The notes beneath the pieces were generated by a model. That model was given only the letters and a program-made list of their open reading frames with translations. It had not been told where the DNA came from and did not search any database. Of a stretch of 64,000 nucleotides of DNA, positions 1 through 8,526 are shown piece by piece. Every line of letters starts with the position of its first letter. Within the stretch, counting starts at the first letter, position 1. The position numbers were made by a program, and so were the translations under genes. The stretch lies in contig NZ_SLZG01000003.1 in assembly GCF_004341625.1 (NCBI RefSeq), positions 185,045-249,044 on the forward strand, in the 5' to 3' direction. The DNA is from Rhizobium sp. BK376 (lineage in GTDB: Bacteria; Pseudomonadota; Alphaproteobacteria; Rhizobiales; Rhizobiaceae).

Positions 1-489
1 GGCGGTCAGGGCAATGGTGGCGGTAACGGCGGCCAGGGTAATGGCGGCGGCAACGGTGGCCAGGGCAATGGCGGCGATAACGGCGGCCAGGGTAACGGTG
101 GCGATAACGGCGGTCAGGGCAATGGTGGCGGTAACGGCGGCCAGGGTAATGGCGGCGGCAACGGTGGCCAGGGCAATGGCGGCGATAACGGCGGCCAGGG
201 TAACGGCGGCAACGGCGGCCAGGGCAACGGTGGCGGAAACGGCGGCCAGGGCAATGGCGGCGGCAACGGTGGCCAGGGCAATGGCGGCGGTAACGGCGGC
301 CAGGGCAATGGCGGCGGTAACGGCGGCCAGGGTAATGGCGGCGGTAACGGCAGCGATCCGCATAACGGCGGTGGTAATGGCGGCGGCAACGGTGGCCAGG
401 GCAATGGCGGCGGTAACGGCGGCCAGGGCAATGGTGGTGGCAACGGCAACGGCGGCGGAAGTGGCCGCGGCAGCGGCGGAAATCGCTAG
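1..489 (+). CDS. Glycine-rich repeat protein, 5'-truncated
   Basis: The window opens inside this gene; frame 1 stays open from base 1 to the TAG at 487-489, leaving 162 residues. Almost all of it is a 9-residue (27 bp) tandem repeat of the form GGQGNGGGN, with GGQGNGGDN variants and one 8-residue unit (GGQGNGGN). A short break around GSDPHNGGGN sits near residue 118, and the end is GSGRGSGGNR. There is no recognisable catalytic domain, and any signal peptide would lie upstream of the window. Low-complexity Gly/Asn/Gln proteins of this kind are often exported or structural, but I infer no function. Because the repeat length is a multiple of three, other frames and the opposite strand also stay open, so the frame was chosen by its regular repeat and by the stop being followed closely by a terminator. 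Confidence 0.65.
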   Translation, partial: GGQGNGGGNGGQGNGGGNGGQGNGGDNGGQGNGGDNGGQGNGGGNGGQGNGGGNGGQGNGGDNGGQGNGGNGGQGNGGGNGGQGNGGGNGGQGNGGGNGGQGNGGGNGGQGNGGGNGSDPHNGGGNGGGNGGQGNGGGNGGQGNGGGNGNGGGSGRGSGGNR

Positions 490-519
490 ACGCTCGCCAA
501 GCTATCCCAGATCAATCGA

Positions 520-550
520 CAGCCCGGTTTTACCCGGGCTGTTTTCTTTT
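520..550 (+). terminator. Rho-independent terminator after the glycine-rich gene
   Basis: CAGCCCGG (520-527) pairs with CCGGGCTG (534-541) across a 6-nt loop and is followed by TTTTCTTTT (542-550). It lies 30 nt after the stop codon of the upstream gene, in the right orientation. Confidence 0.85.
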
Positions 551-569
551 GGGCTTCGGTCAACGAGGC

Positions 570-1481
570 CTAGTGCGGGGCCTTGATGAAGGTGCCGTTC
601 TGAAGCTCGCGCATGGCCTGCATGATCTCTTCGCGTGAATTCATGACGATCGGTCCATGCCAGGCGACCGGCTCCTCGATCGGCTTGCCCGAGATCAGGA
701 GGAAGCGGATGCCCTGTTCGCCAGCCTGCACGGTCACTTCGTCGCCGGTGTCGAAGACGACGAGCGTCCGGTTGCCGGACATATCCCGAATATTGACTTC
801 TTCACCGTTGACTTCTTTCTCGACGCGGACGCCGAAAGGCTTCGAAGCGTCGCGGAAGGTGCCCGAGCCGGCAAAGATATAGGCGAACGCGGTCCGATAA
901 GTGTCGACCGGCAGGCGCTTCTTCTTGCCTGGCGGCACCGAAACGTCGAGATAGATCGGCTCGGCGGCGATGCCGTCGACCGGACCCGCCTTGCCCCAGA
1001 AGTTGCCACAGAGGACGCGCACCGCCGTTCCGTCATCGTCGACGACAACGGGAATGTCGGCTGATTTGACATCCTGATAGCGCGGCGCCGTCATTTTCAG
1101 CGACGAGGGCAGGTTCGCCCAGAGCTGGAAGCCATGCATGCGCCCGGCGAAATCACCTTTCGGCATTTCCTCATGCATGATGCCGCTGCCGGCTGTCATC
1201 CACTGGATGTCGCCGGCGCCAAGCTGGCCCTGATTGCCTAGGCTGTCGCCATGGTCGACCGTTCCGGCCAGCACATAGGTGATCGTCTCGATGCCGCGAT
1301 GCGGGTGCCAGGGAAAGCCGCGGATATAATCCGACGGATTGTCATTGCGGAAATCATCCATCATCAGGAACGGGTCGGTGAGGGACGGGTCACCGAAACC
1401 GAAGACGCGATGCAGCTTGACGCCAGCGCCTTCCATGGTCGGTTGCGCGATGCTTTGATGTTTTACAGGGCGAAAGGACAT
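570..1481 (-). CDS. Pirin family protein
   Basis: A 303-residue bicupin of the pirin family. The N-terminal cupin carries the metal-binding set seen in pirins: HPHRG gives His59 and His61, and IMHEE gives His103 and Glu105. The C-terminal half (about residues 170-285) has the pirin_C pattern. Family members bind iron; some act as quercetinases and others as redox-sensing transcription cofactors, so the substrate is open. I chose the ATG at 1479-1481 because GGAGG lies at 1487-1491; an upstream in-frame start at 1502 would add seven residues and lacks such a site. The gene stands alone, converging on the terminator of the glycine-rich gene. Confidence 0.9.
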   Translation of the reverse strand: MSFRPVKHQSIAQPTMEGAGVKLHRVFGFGDPSLTDPFLMMDDFRNDNPSDYIRGFPWHPHRGIETITYVLAGTVDHGDSLGNQGQLGAGDIQWMTAGSGIMHEEMPKGDFAGRMHGFQLWANLPSSLKMTAPRYQDVKSADIPVVVDDDGTAVRVLCGNFWGKAGPVDGIAAEPIYLDVSVPPGKKKRLPVDTYRTAFAYIFAGSGTFRDASKPFGVRVEKEVNGEEVNIRDMSGNRTLVVFDTGDEVTVQAGEQGIRFLLISGKPIEEPVAWHGPIVMNSREEIMQAMRELQNGTFIKAPH

Positions 1482-1749
1482 ATTTGCCTCCTGGAGTGTC
1501 AACTTGACGGTGAATATATCGACGACACTTGTTGAGGCGAAGGGCGACAGACCGAGACGGACTGTTCACAAAAGAAAAATGTTGCGTTGCAAAAATGTGA
1601 TCGGACCATGTGTCAGAAATCTGTCATTCTTAGCGTCAAGTAGCGGATCGCATTAAGACTTTGTTACCTATTCCGCTGAACAATCGTTCCTTGATTTCGC
1701 CATTCTCCCGCAGGACAGGATAGATGCGGGAATCGGAGTAAAGACAAGC

Positions 1750-2571
1750 ATGTGTCGCTGGGCAGCCTATCGCGGAGACCCCCTCTATCTGGAGGAGCTG
1801 GTGTCGTCGCCCGCCCATTCCCTGATCGAGCAATCCCATTGCGCAACGCGTGCCAAGACGGCGACGAACGGCGACGGCTTCGGCATCGCCTGGTATGGGG
1901 ACCGTTCCGAGCCTGGCCGCTATCGCGATATCCTGCCCGCCTGGTCCGACTGCAATCTGAAGAGCCTGGCCCGCCAGATCCGCTCGCCGCTTTTCCTTGC
2001 CCATGTCCGCGCCTCGACCGGCGGCGGCACGCGGCGCGATAATTGCCATCCCTTTGTCCATGGCGACTGGTCCTTCATGCACAATGGCCAGATTTCCGAT
2101 TTCGACCGTCTTCGCCGCCCGATGGAGGCGATGCTGGACGACGAACTCTTTCACGCCCGATCTGGCACGACGGATTCGGAGCTGCTGTTCCTGCTCGCGC
2201 TGCAGTTTGGCCTCGCCGAGAACCCCGTCCGTGCGATCAAGGAGACGATCGGCTTCGTCGAGGGTCTCGCCGAGCATCTGACCGGCAAGGCGCTGGTGCG
2301 CTTCACGGCCGCCTTTTCCGACGGCAAGTCGCTCTATGCGATCCGTTACGCCACCGATCGAAAGGCGCCGACACTCTATGCCGCACCGCTCGGCAAGGGC
2401 AGCGGCTATTGCATCGTCTCCGAGCCGTTGAACGACGATGTCGATGCCTGGACGGAGGTTCCCGATGGCAGTGCCGTCGTCGTCCATCAGGATGGCGTCG
2501 AGGTCACTCCCTTCCTGCCGGAAGAGCGGTCGAAGGGTACCCATAAGGGCGCCATCGTCATCCCTGCCTGA
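1750..2571 (+). CDS. Class II glutamine amidotransferase (YafJ-like)
   Basis: 273 residues beginning MCRW, so removal of Met exposes the N-terminal cysteine nucleophile of Ntn-type glutaminase domains. Further family motifs are NGDGFGIAWYG, HVRASTGG and the NCHPF...MHNGQI stretch that forms the glutamine pocket. The length fits the stand-alone YafJ family, which has no attached synthase domain and whose amide acceptor is unknown. A GGAG lies upstream at 1736-1739. The last 14 nt overlap the end of the convergent coaBC gene, so the two transcripts are antisense at their tails. Confidence 0.88.
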   Translation: MCRWAAYRGDPLYLEELVSSPAHSLIEQSHCATRAKTATNGDGFGIAWYGDRSEPGRYRDILPAWSDCNLKSLARQIRSPLFLAHVRASTGGGTRRDNCHPFVHGDWSFMHNGQISDFDRLRRPMEAMLDDELFHARSGTTDSELLFLLALQFGLAENPVRAIKETIGFVEGLAEHLTGKALVRFTAAFSDGKSLYAIRYATDRKAPTLYAAPLGKGSGYCIVSEPLNDDVDAWTEVPDGSAVVVHQDGVEVTPFLPEERSKGTHKGAIVIPA

Positions 2572-3772
2572 AACGATCCGCGATAAGCGCCGCGAGCCGG
2601 CTGGCGACCTCGTCCTTGGAGAGGTCGGGCCATTGCTCGATGTCGTCATGGCGGATGATTTTCACGCTGTTGTGCGTGCCGCCCATGATGCCGGTCGAGG
2701 GCGAAACATCATTGGCGACGATCATGTCGGCGCCCTTGCGTTCCAGCTTCGAGCGGGCATTGCTTTCGACATCCTGGGTTTCGGCGGCAAATCCAATTAC
2801 CAGCTTCGGCCGCATCGTGTGGTGACCGACGGTCCGCAGGATGTCCGGATTTTCCGTGAGCGCTAGCGTTGGGATCGATTCGCCGGGATGCTTCTTGATC
2901 TTCTGATCGGCCGCTGATGCCACGCGCCAGTCGGCGACGGCAGCCACCATGACGGCGATATCCGCCGGCAACGCGCCGAGCACGGCATCACGCATCTCTT
3001 CCGCCCGCTCCACATGAATGACCGTCATGCCCGACGGATCGGGGATGTTGACTGGACCCGAGACCAGCGTCACCTCCGCGCCGAGTTTTGCAAGTGCTGC
3101 CGCTATCGCATGGCCCTGGCGGCCGGAGGAGCGATTGGCGATATAGCGCACCGGGTCGATCGGCTCATGCGTCGGGCCGGAGGTCACGATCGCCTTGCGG
3201 CCGGAAAGCGGCCCGGGGGCCGTGGTGCCGAACATCTCCTCCGTGGCAGCGACGATCTCCGGCGGCTCGGCCATGCGGCCGACGCCGGCCTCCTTGCTCT
3301 CAGCCATCTCGCCGGCCATAGGGCCGACGAAGCGGATGCCGTCGCCTCCAAGCGTTTCGACATTCCGGCGCGTTGCGGCATGCGCCCACATTTTCGGGTT
3401 CATCGCGGGCGCGACGAGAACCGGCCTGTCGGTCGCAAGCAGGACCGTCGAGGCCAGATCGTCGGCAAGCCCGTTTGCCATCTTCGCCATGAGATCGGCG
3501 GTGGCGGGTGCGACGAGCACGAGATCGCAATCCCGCGCCAGCCTGATATGGCCGACATCCTGCTCGTCCTGTCGAGAAAAGAGATCGGTAAAGACATGGT
3601 CGGCGCTAAGCGCCCCGACGGCGAGGGGCGTGATGAACTGCTGCGCGCCCTCGGTCATAACAGGGCGCACCGAAGCGCCACGCTCGCGTAAGCGTCGGAT
3701 CAGGTCAAGGCTCTTATAGGCGGCAATGCCGCCGGATATGATGAGAAGGATGCGTTTGCCGCTGAGAGCCAT
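2558..3772 (-). CDS. coaBC: Bifunctional phosphopantothenoylcysteine decarboxylase / phosphopantothenate-cysteine ligase
   Basis: A 404-residue coenzyme A biosynthesis enzyme. The N-terminal CoaC half (about residues 1-180) is the FMN-dependent decarboxylase, with ISGGIAAYKS, the catalytic-histidine motif HIRLARD, and PAMNPKMW. The C-terminal CoaB ligase half begins near VTSGPTHEPIDPVR and has NRSSGRQG and the KIKKHPG lysine motif. The flap near residue 160 reads AESKEAGVGRM, so the cysteine found there in E. coli Dfp (ACG...GRM) is not present. The start at 3772 (MALSGKR) fits the family N-terminus; in-frame sequence further upstream is Arg-rich and unlike it. In related rhizobia coaBC usually follows ubiB; here about 17 kb separates them. 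Confidence 0.95.
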   Translation of the reverse strand: MALSGKRILLIISGGIAAYKSLDLIRRLRERGASVRPVMTEGAQQFITPLAVGALSADHVFTDLFSRQDEQDVGHIRLARDCDLVLVAPATADLMAKMANGLADDLASTVLLATDRPVLVAPAMNPKMWAHAATRRNVETLGGDGIRFVGPMAGEMAESKEAGVGRMAEPPEIVAATEEMFGTTAPGPLSGRKAIVTSGPTHEPIDPVRYIANRSSGRQGHAIAAALAKLGAEVTLVSGPVNIPDPSGMTVIHVERAEEMRDAVLGALPADIAVMVAAVADWRVASAADQKIKKHPGESIPTLALTENPDILRTVGHHTMRPKLVIGFAAETQDVESNARSKLERKGADMIVANDVSPSTGIMGGTHNSVKIIRHDDIEQWPDLSKDEVASRLAALIADRFRQG

Positions 3773-3835
3773 GGCTTTTTCCCGTCGCCTTTTTGACCTT
3801 GATTTGAGCCTAAGCCTTTGGCTTGCAACATGCAA

Positions 3836-4732
3836 TCAGCCGGTGATCTCGACACAGAAGTCGATGAAGGCGCGCACCTTTGCCGGCACATGTTGGCGCG
3901 AGGGATAGAAGGCATAAAGCGGAAACAGCTCGTCCGGCCAGTCGGGGAAGAGGTCGACGAGTTGGCCGCTGTCGAGATATTCCCTGAGCCCGATCAGAAA
4001 GACCTGCGCGATGCCGAGCCCGGCAAGGCAGGTTGCAAGCGTCGTCCCGGCATCGTTGACGAGGATGCGGCTGTGCGTTTCGAGCTCGACCACCTTCTTC
4101 CCGCGCCGAAGCTCCCATTCGAAAGCCCGGCCGGTTCGCGGGTCCTGATAGAAGATGCAGGAGTGCCTTGCCACGTCGGCCGGCGTCTTCGGCCGGCCAT
4201 GCCGCTCGATATAGGCCGGCGCGGCGACGGTTATCACCCGCGTCTGCATCAGCTGCCGGGCGATCAATGAGGTCTGCGGCGGCTCGCCGAAACGCACGGC
4301 CACGTCCATGCCGTCGGCGATGAGATCGCCGATCTCGTTGCGGGTGAAGATCTCGATCTGCAGCTCAGGATAGCGGTCCATGAACGTGCCGAGCCGCGGG
4401 CCGAGCACCAGCCGGGAGAAATAGGGATCGACATTGATCCGCAGCCGTCCACGCACGGACTGCATGGCGCCTGCGGCATTGGTCGCTGCCTCCTCGATGC
4501 CACCAAGCAATGGCACGACTTGGGCGTAGAAACGCGCGCCTTCGTCCGTCAGCCGCACGGACCGCGTGGTGCGTTCCAGCAGCCGGACATTGATCCGCGC
4601 TTCCAGCCGGGCAATCGCGCGGCTGACCCCTGAAGGCGACAGGCCAAGCGCCTCGGCTGCCCTGACGAAGCTGCCGCCCTCGACAACAGCCGCAAGCACA
4701 CTGACGCCGTTCAGCAATCGACCGTCGAACAT
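3836..4732 (-). CDS. LysR family transcriptional regulator
   Basis: 298 residues: an N-terminal winged helix-turn-helix (about residues 4-62, with GSFVRAAEALGLSPSGVSRAI) and a C-terminal substrate-binding domain of the CrgA-like subgroup, which typically carries ERTTRSVRLT after the HTH. It is transcribed divergently from the NmrA-like oxidoreductase at 4862, with a palindrome in between, so that gene is the likely target. The ATG at 4732 is preferred; a TTG at 4741 in the same frame is possible. Confidence 0.9.
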   Translation of the reverse strand: MFDGRLLNGVSVLAAVVEGGSFVRAAEALGLSPSGVSRAIARLEARINVRLLERTTRSVRLTDEGARFYAQVVPLLGGIEEAATNAAGAMQSVRGRLRINVDPYFSRLVLGPRLGTFMDRYPELQIEIFTRNEIGDLIADGMDVAVRFGEPPQTSLIARQLMQTRVITVAAPAYIERHGRPKTPADVARHSCIFYQDPRTGRAFEWELRRGKKVVELETHSRILVNDAGTTLATCLAGLGIAQVFLIGLREYLDSGQLVDLFPDWPDELFPLYAFYPSRQHVPAKVRAFIDFCVEITG

Positions 4733-4753
4733 CTCATCCAATCCGTGAACTCA

Positions 4754-4772
4754 TGTCACCAATCATGTGACA
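4754..4772. promoter_or_regulatory. Candidate LysR operator
   Basis: TGTCAC (4754-4759) and GTGACA (4767-4772) form a perfect 6-bp inverted repeat with a 7-nt spacer in the divergent gap between the LysR gene and the NmrA-like gene. It contains a T-N11-A pattern as in LysR sites. Function is inferred from position and symmetry only. Confidence 0.45.
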
Positions 4773-4861
4773 GAAGCGCACTTCAGTCAAAGGTTATGTT
4801 GGAGGAATATGCGCGCAAACAGGCCGTCGATAAGCGATGGCGGGCGATGAAGGAGCCAATC

Positions 4862-5725
4862 ATGTTTGCTGTCACAGGAATTACGGGTCAGGTCGGTGGC
4901 GTTGTCGCCACGCGACTGCTGGAAAAGGGTCTGCCGGTCCGCGCCGTGGTCCGCAATGCGGATAAGGGTGCGGTCTGGAAGGATCAGGGCGCCGAAATCG
5001 TCCTCGCCGATATGGCCGATGCAGAGGCGCTGACGAAAGCGTTTTCCGGCGTCGATGCCGCCTTTCTGCTGATCCCGCCGACCTTCGATCCGACACTGGG
5101 CTTTCCGGAAGTGCGCTCGGTCATCACGGCGCTGAAGGCTGCGCTTGTTGCGGCCAGGCCGAAGAAAGTCGTCTGCCTCTCGACGATCGGTGCCCAGGCG
5201 ACGGAGTTCAATCTTCTGAACCAGCTCGGTCTCGTCGAACAGGAATTGTCCGATCTCCCCATGCCGATCGCCTTCCTGCGCGCCGGCTGGTTCATGGAGA
5301 ATTCCGCCTGGGATGTCGGCCCCGCAAAGGAAAGCGGCATCATCCCAAGCTTTCTTTACCCGCTCGACAAGCCGGTGCCGATGGTCGCCGTCGATGATAT
5401 CGGTGCCCTCGGCGCTGAGATGCTGCAGGAAGATTGGACCGGCAAGCGCATCGTCCAGCTCGAAGGCCCGGCCCGCATCACGCCCCTGGACATCGCCGCT
5501 GCCTTCGCATCCGCTCTTGGAAAGCCGGTCAGGACCGAAGTCGTCGCCCGCGAAACCTGGGAAGAGCTCTTCCGCTCGCAGGGCATGAAGAACCCCGAGC
5601 CGCGCATACGAATGCTCGATGGCTTCAACGAGGGCTGGATCGAGTTCGAGGGTGGTGAGAGTGCTTCGCTGAAGGGAGCGACGACGATCGAGGCGGTTGC
5701 CCGCGAGCTCATCAAGCGCGGCTGA
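4862..5725 (+). CDS. NmrA-like NAD(P)-binding oxidoreductase (atypical SDR)
   Basis: 287 residues with the N-terminal Rossmann motif VTGITGQVGGVVATRLL and the overall pattern of NmrA/HSCARG-like atypical short-chain dehydrogenases (TMR/QOR2 type). No Tyr-x-x-x-Lys pair stands out, as is usual in NmrA-type proteins, which may sense the NADP(H) ratio or reduce quinones. The start at 4862 is supported by AAGGAG at 4850-4855; in-frame ATGs upstream lie within the divergent promoter region. It is probably controlled by the neighbouring LysR protein and ends at a strong hairpin. Confidence 0.88.
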   Translation: MFAVTGITGQVGGVVATRLLEKGLPVRAVVRNADKGAVWKDQGAEIVLADMADAEALTKAFSGVDAAFLLIPPTFDPTLGFPEVRSVITALKAALVAARPKKVVCLSTIGAQATEFNLLNQLGLVEQELSDLPMPIAFLRAGWFMENSAWDVGPAKESGIIPSFLYPLDKPVPMVAVDDIGALGAEMLQEDWTGKRIVQLEGPARITPLDIAAAFASALGKPVRTEVVARETWEELFRSQGMKNPEPRIRMLDGFNEGWIEFEGGESASLKGATTIEAVARELIKRG

Positions 5726-5762
5726 TGCCGGCTTGCGCAGCGATGTTTATCCTTTGAATTCG

Positions 5763-5799
5763 AAAGGCCGCGGCAGGAGAGGGGTGCCGCGGCCTTTCT
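5763..5799. terminator. Bidirectional terminator hairpin
   Basis: AAAGGCCGCGGCA (5763-5775) pairs perfectly with TGCCGCGGCCTTT (5785-5797) across a 9-nt loop. It lies between the ends of two convergent genes and gives short U-runs on both strands. Confidence 0.8.
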
Positions 5800-5822
5800 A
5801 ATGCCTCCGAGTGCTCGACTTC

Positions 5823-6572
5823 TCAGAGGTTGCTCATGCCGCCATCGATGACGAGTTCGCTGCCGACGATGTAGGCCGCCTCGTCAGAAGCGAGGAAGAC
5901 GATGGTCTTGGCAACTTCGGCAGGGTCGCCGAAACGTCCGACGGGGATTTGCGACTTGATATGGTCGGTCATTGCCTTGGAGTCCGCTGCCGTAGCGCCG
6001 AGCTTGTCATAAAGCGGCGTTGCGATCGGACCGGGGCTGACGGCGTTGACGCGGATGCCACGGCCGATGAGTTCGCCTGACAGCGTTTTTGCAAAAGTCA
6101 GCAGTGCGCCCTTGGTCAGCGAATAGACGCTGGAATTCGGCATGCCGATATGCGCGTTGATCGAGGTGTTGAGCACGATCGAGGCCGGGTTGGAGAAGAT
6201 CGGCAGCAGGGCCTGCACGAGGAAGAACGGACCTTTGACGTTGATGGCGATCGATTTGTCGAAGGCCGCCTCGCTCCATTGCTCAAGCGGACCGAATTCC
6301 GCCACGCCGGCATTGACGAAGAGGATGTCGAGATGGCCGAATGCGGTCTTCACCGCTTCGGCGACGGCTTTCTGCCCTTCGACATGTCCGGCATCGGCCT
6401 GGATGACGAGGGCCTTGTCGCCAAGCTCGGCGCGAGCCGTCTCGACACTCTTGGCGCTGCTGCCGGTGATAGCGACGCGAGCGCCTTCGGCGATGAACTG
6501 GCGGGCGGTTTCAAGCCCGATGCCACTGGTGCCGCCGGTAATCAGGGCAGTCTTGTTCTGCAGGCGTGACAT
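5823..6572 (-). CDS. SDR family oxidoreductase
   Basis: 249 residues, a classical short-chain dehydrogenase: cofactor motif TGGTSGIG (residues 12-19), NAG at 87-89, catalytic Ser137, Tyr150 and Lys154 (YSLTK), and a C-terminal VIDGG. The length is typical. An AAGGAA lies upstream of the ATG at 6570-6572. The substrate cannot be told from sequence. It lies in tandem with a second SDR gene (135 nt gap) and may be co-regulated with it. Confidence 0.9.
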   Translation of the reverse strand: MSRLQNKTALITGGTSGIGLETARQFIAEGARVAITGSSAKSVETARAELGDKALVIQADAGHVEGQKAVAEAVKTAFGHLDILFVNAGVAEFGPLEQWSEAAFDKSIAINVKGPFFLVQALLPIFSNPASIVLNTSINAHIGMPNSSVYSLTKGALLTFAKTLSGELIGRGIRVNAVSPGPIATPLYDKLGATAADSKAMTDHIKSQIPVGRFGDPAEVAKTIVFLASDEAAYIVGSELVIDGGMSNL

Positions 6573-6707
6573 GGTTGTATTCCTTGCTCTGAGCCGCCTG
6601 GCGGCCCGTTTGTTGAGAATGACAATGCTATGGATTTGCCGACGCGATAATCCGCTCGTTCAGGAAAGGACTTTCCAGCCCAGGCGGATAATCGCGCCAT
6701 ATTGGCG

Positions 6708-7472
6708 TTAGGTCCGGGTGATCGAGGCGCCACCGTCGACCAGCGAAGCCGTGCCGGTCACGAAGCTTGAATCATCCGAGGCGAAATAGAGAACCGAGCG
6801 GGCAAGTTCATCCGGGGCTGCAACACGCTTCAGCGCATGCAGGTTGGTGATGAAGTCCTGCTTGTCCGGCGTATCGTTCATCTCGCGATACATGTCGGTG
6901 TCAACCGCGCCCGGCAGAACCGCGTTGACGCGGACATGCTGCGGGCCGAATTCGGCAGCCAGCGCCTGGGTGAGGCCGATCAGGCCCGACTTGCTGGCGG
7001 CATAGGCTGCAACGCCCGGGAAGGCGAAGCTGTAGCCGACGAAGGTTGAGGTAAAGATGACCGAGCCGCCGCCATGCTTTACCATCTCGGCGATCTGATG
7101 CTTTGCGGCGAGGAAGGACGCGGTGAGGTTGACCGTCAGCGCCTCGGCAAAACCGGCTTCCGAAACGCCGGTGCTCGGGCCAGCCTCGCCAAGAATGCCG
7201 GCATTGTTGAAGGCGATGTCAAGCCTGCCGAAGCGTTCGACGGCCAAAGCGACCAGCCCCTTGTGATACTCTTCCGAGCGTACGTCGCCGGCAAGCGCTG
7301 CGGCATCGCCGCCTTCAGCCTTGATTTCGGCAACAAGGCTTTCCAGTTCTGCCTGGCGGCGTGCGCCGACGATGACTTTTGCACCTTCGGCAGCAAAGAG
7401 CTTTGCCGTTGCGCGGCCGATGCCAGAGCTTGCGCCGGTTACGATTGCGACTTTTCCATTCAAGCGATTCAT
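6708..7472 (-). CDS. SDR family oxidoreductase
   Basis: 254 residues, a classical short-chain dehydrogenase: TGASSGIG near residue 12, NNAG at 89-92, Ser142, Tyr157 and Lys161 (YAASK), and a C-terminal LVDGGASI. The start at 7472 (MNRLNGK) has AAAGGAG a few bases upstream; ten extra in-frame residues before it are unlikely to be translated. It is divergent from the LysR gene at 7597, which makes it the probable target of that regulator. Substrate unknown. Confidence 0.9.
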   Translation of the reverse strand: MNRLNGKVAIVTGASSGIGRATAKLFAAEGAKVIVGARRQAELESLVAEIKAEGGDAAALAGDVRSEEYHKGLVALAVERFGRLDIAFNNAGILGEAGPSTGVSEAGFAEALTVNLTASFLAAKHQIAEMVKHGGGSVIFTSTFVGYSFAFPGVAAYAASKSGLIGLTQALAAEFGPQHVRVNAVLPGAVDTDMYREMNDTPDKQDFITNLHALKRVAAPDELARSVLYFASDDSSFVTGTASLVDGGASITRT

Positions 7473-7563
7473 TGATCCATCTCCTTTGTTGAGGGCGGCC
7501 ATTTCGTTGGCCTGTCCGATGCAATGGATAATGGCGTTTTTCGATCGTTCGGATTAGTCTCCG

Positions 7564-7594
7564 TATAATGGAACTCGAATTCGGAATTACCGAA
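7564..7594 (+). promoter_or_regulatory. Promoter -10 and palindrome before LysR gene
   Basis: TATAAT at 7564-7569 is a perfect -10 hexamer. The perfect inverted repeat TTCGG-AATTA-CCGAA (7580-7594) ends 2 nt before the ATG of the LysR gene. It could be an autoregulatory operator that also serves the divergent SDR gene. No convincing -35 is visible. Confidence 0.45.
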
Positions 7595-7596
7595 CG

Positions 7597-8526
7597 ATGA
7601 TCAAGATCGAGGGGATCACCGCCTTTGTCGCCGTCGCCGAGGCCGGCTCGGTCAGCGAGGCCGCCCGCCGCCTGCGCCTGTCGAAATCCGTCGTCAGCGA
7701 AAGACTGGCGGAACTGGAAAAGACACTCGGCGCCAAGTTGTTGCATCGCACAACCCGTAAGTTGACACTAACGGAAGATGGCGTCGCCTTCCTGGAGCGT
7801 GCTACGCGTATCGTGCATGAGGTACAGGAGGCAGCGTCCGATATTGCTGAGCGGCGCGGGACGTTGGCCGGGCCTGTGCGTATAGCAGCCCCCGTCACTT
7901 TCGGCCGCCTGCATCTCGGCCCGGCGCTCTATGCGTTTCTCGGCGAACACCCTGATATCGAACTGATCATGGATCTCGACGACCGGCGGGTCGATGCCGC
8001 TGCCGATGGTTACGATGCGGTGATCCGGCACGGAACCATCCAGGATACGCGCCTAATCGCCTGGAAGCTCGCCCCCAGCCGCCGCCTGCTGGTGGCTTCG
8101 CCGGATTATCTGCTGCGCAACGGCACGCCTGCTTCACTTGCCGAACTCGATAGCCATCGCGGCATCCTCTATACCAACCGGGGCAATTTTGACTGGCGTT
8201 TCGAACGGCCTGAAGGCCCTGTCATCGTCCGTGCCCGCTCTGCCCTGCGTATGAACAATGGCGACATGATCGCCGATGCCGCCATTGCCGGTCTTGGCAT
8301 TGCTCTCCTGCCTGCCTTCATCGCCGGCCCGCCGGTCAAGGCAGGCAAGCTCGTTGAGATCGATGTCGGCTATCGTGCGCAGCCGGAATTCATCTACATG
8401 GCCCATTCGGAGGGCCGTCACCCCTCGGTCAAGCTGAAGGCCATGGCCCAGCACCTGAAGCGCGCTTTCGGCAACCCTCCCTATTGGGATGCCGCCGCTC
8501 AGGTTGATGTCGATGAAGATGTCTAA
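7597..8526 (+). CDS. LysR family transcriptional regulator
   Basis: 309 residues: HTH at about residues 3-61 (GSVSEAARRLRLSKSVVSERL), the HRTTRKLTLTEDG linker of the CrgA-like group, and a C-terminal effector domain. It is divergent from the SDR gene ending at 6708, and a palindrome sits right at its start codon. Its TAA at 8524-8526 overlaps the stop of the convergent LysR gene that follows. Confidence 0.92.
   Translation: MIKIEGITAFVAVAEAGSVSEAARRLRLSKSVVSERLAELEKTLGAKLLHRTTRKLTLTEDGVAFLERATRIVHEVQEAASDIAERRGTLAGPVRIAAPVTFGRLHLGPALYAFLGEHPDIELIMDLDDRRVDAAADGYDAVIRHGTIQDTRLIAWKLAPSRRLLVASPDYLLRNGTPASLAELDSHRGILYTNRGNFDWRFERPEGPVIVRARSALRMNNGDMIADAAIAGLGIALLPAFIAGPPVKAGKLVEIDVGYRAQPEFIYMAHSEGRHPSVKLKAMAQHLKRAFGNPPYWDAAAQVDVDEDV

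Noticed and set aside
1..440. CRISPR-like array of regular repeats
   Set aside because: The repeats are contiguous with no spacers and encode a regular peptide.
114..449. Pro/Leu/Trp repeat protein on the minus strand
   Set aside because: Antisense readout of the same repeat; no start context and no continuation outside it.
14..586. Long Ala/Val/Arg/Met-rich frame across the repeat region on the plus strand
   Set aside because: It is frame 2 of a 27-bp repeat; it runs through the terminator, and frame 1 gives the regular GGQGNGGGN protein with a stop just before that terminator.
1636..2649. 337-codon open frame opposite the glutamine amidotransferase
   Set aside because: Antisense shadow typical of GC-rich DNA; the plus strand has all family motifs.
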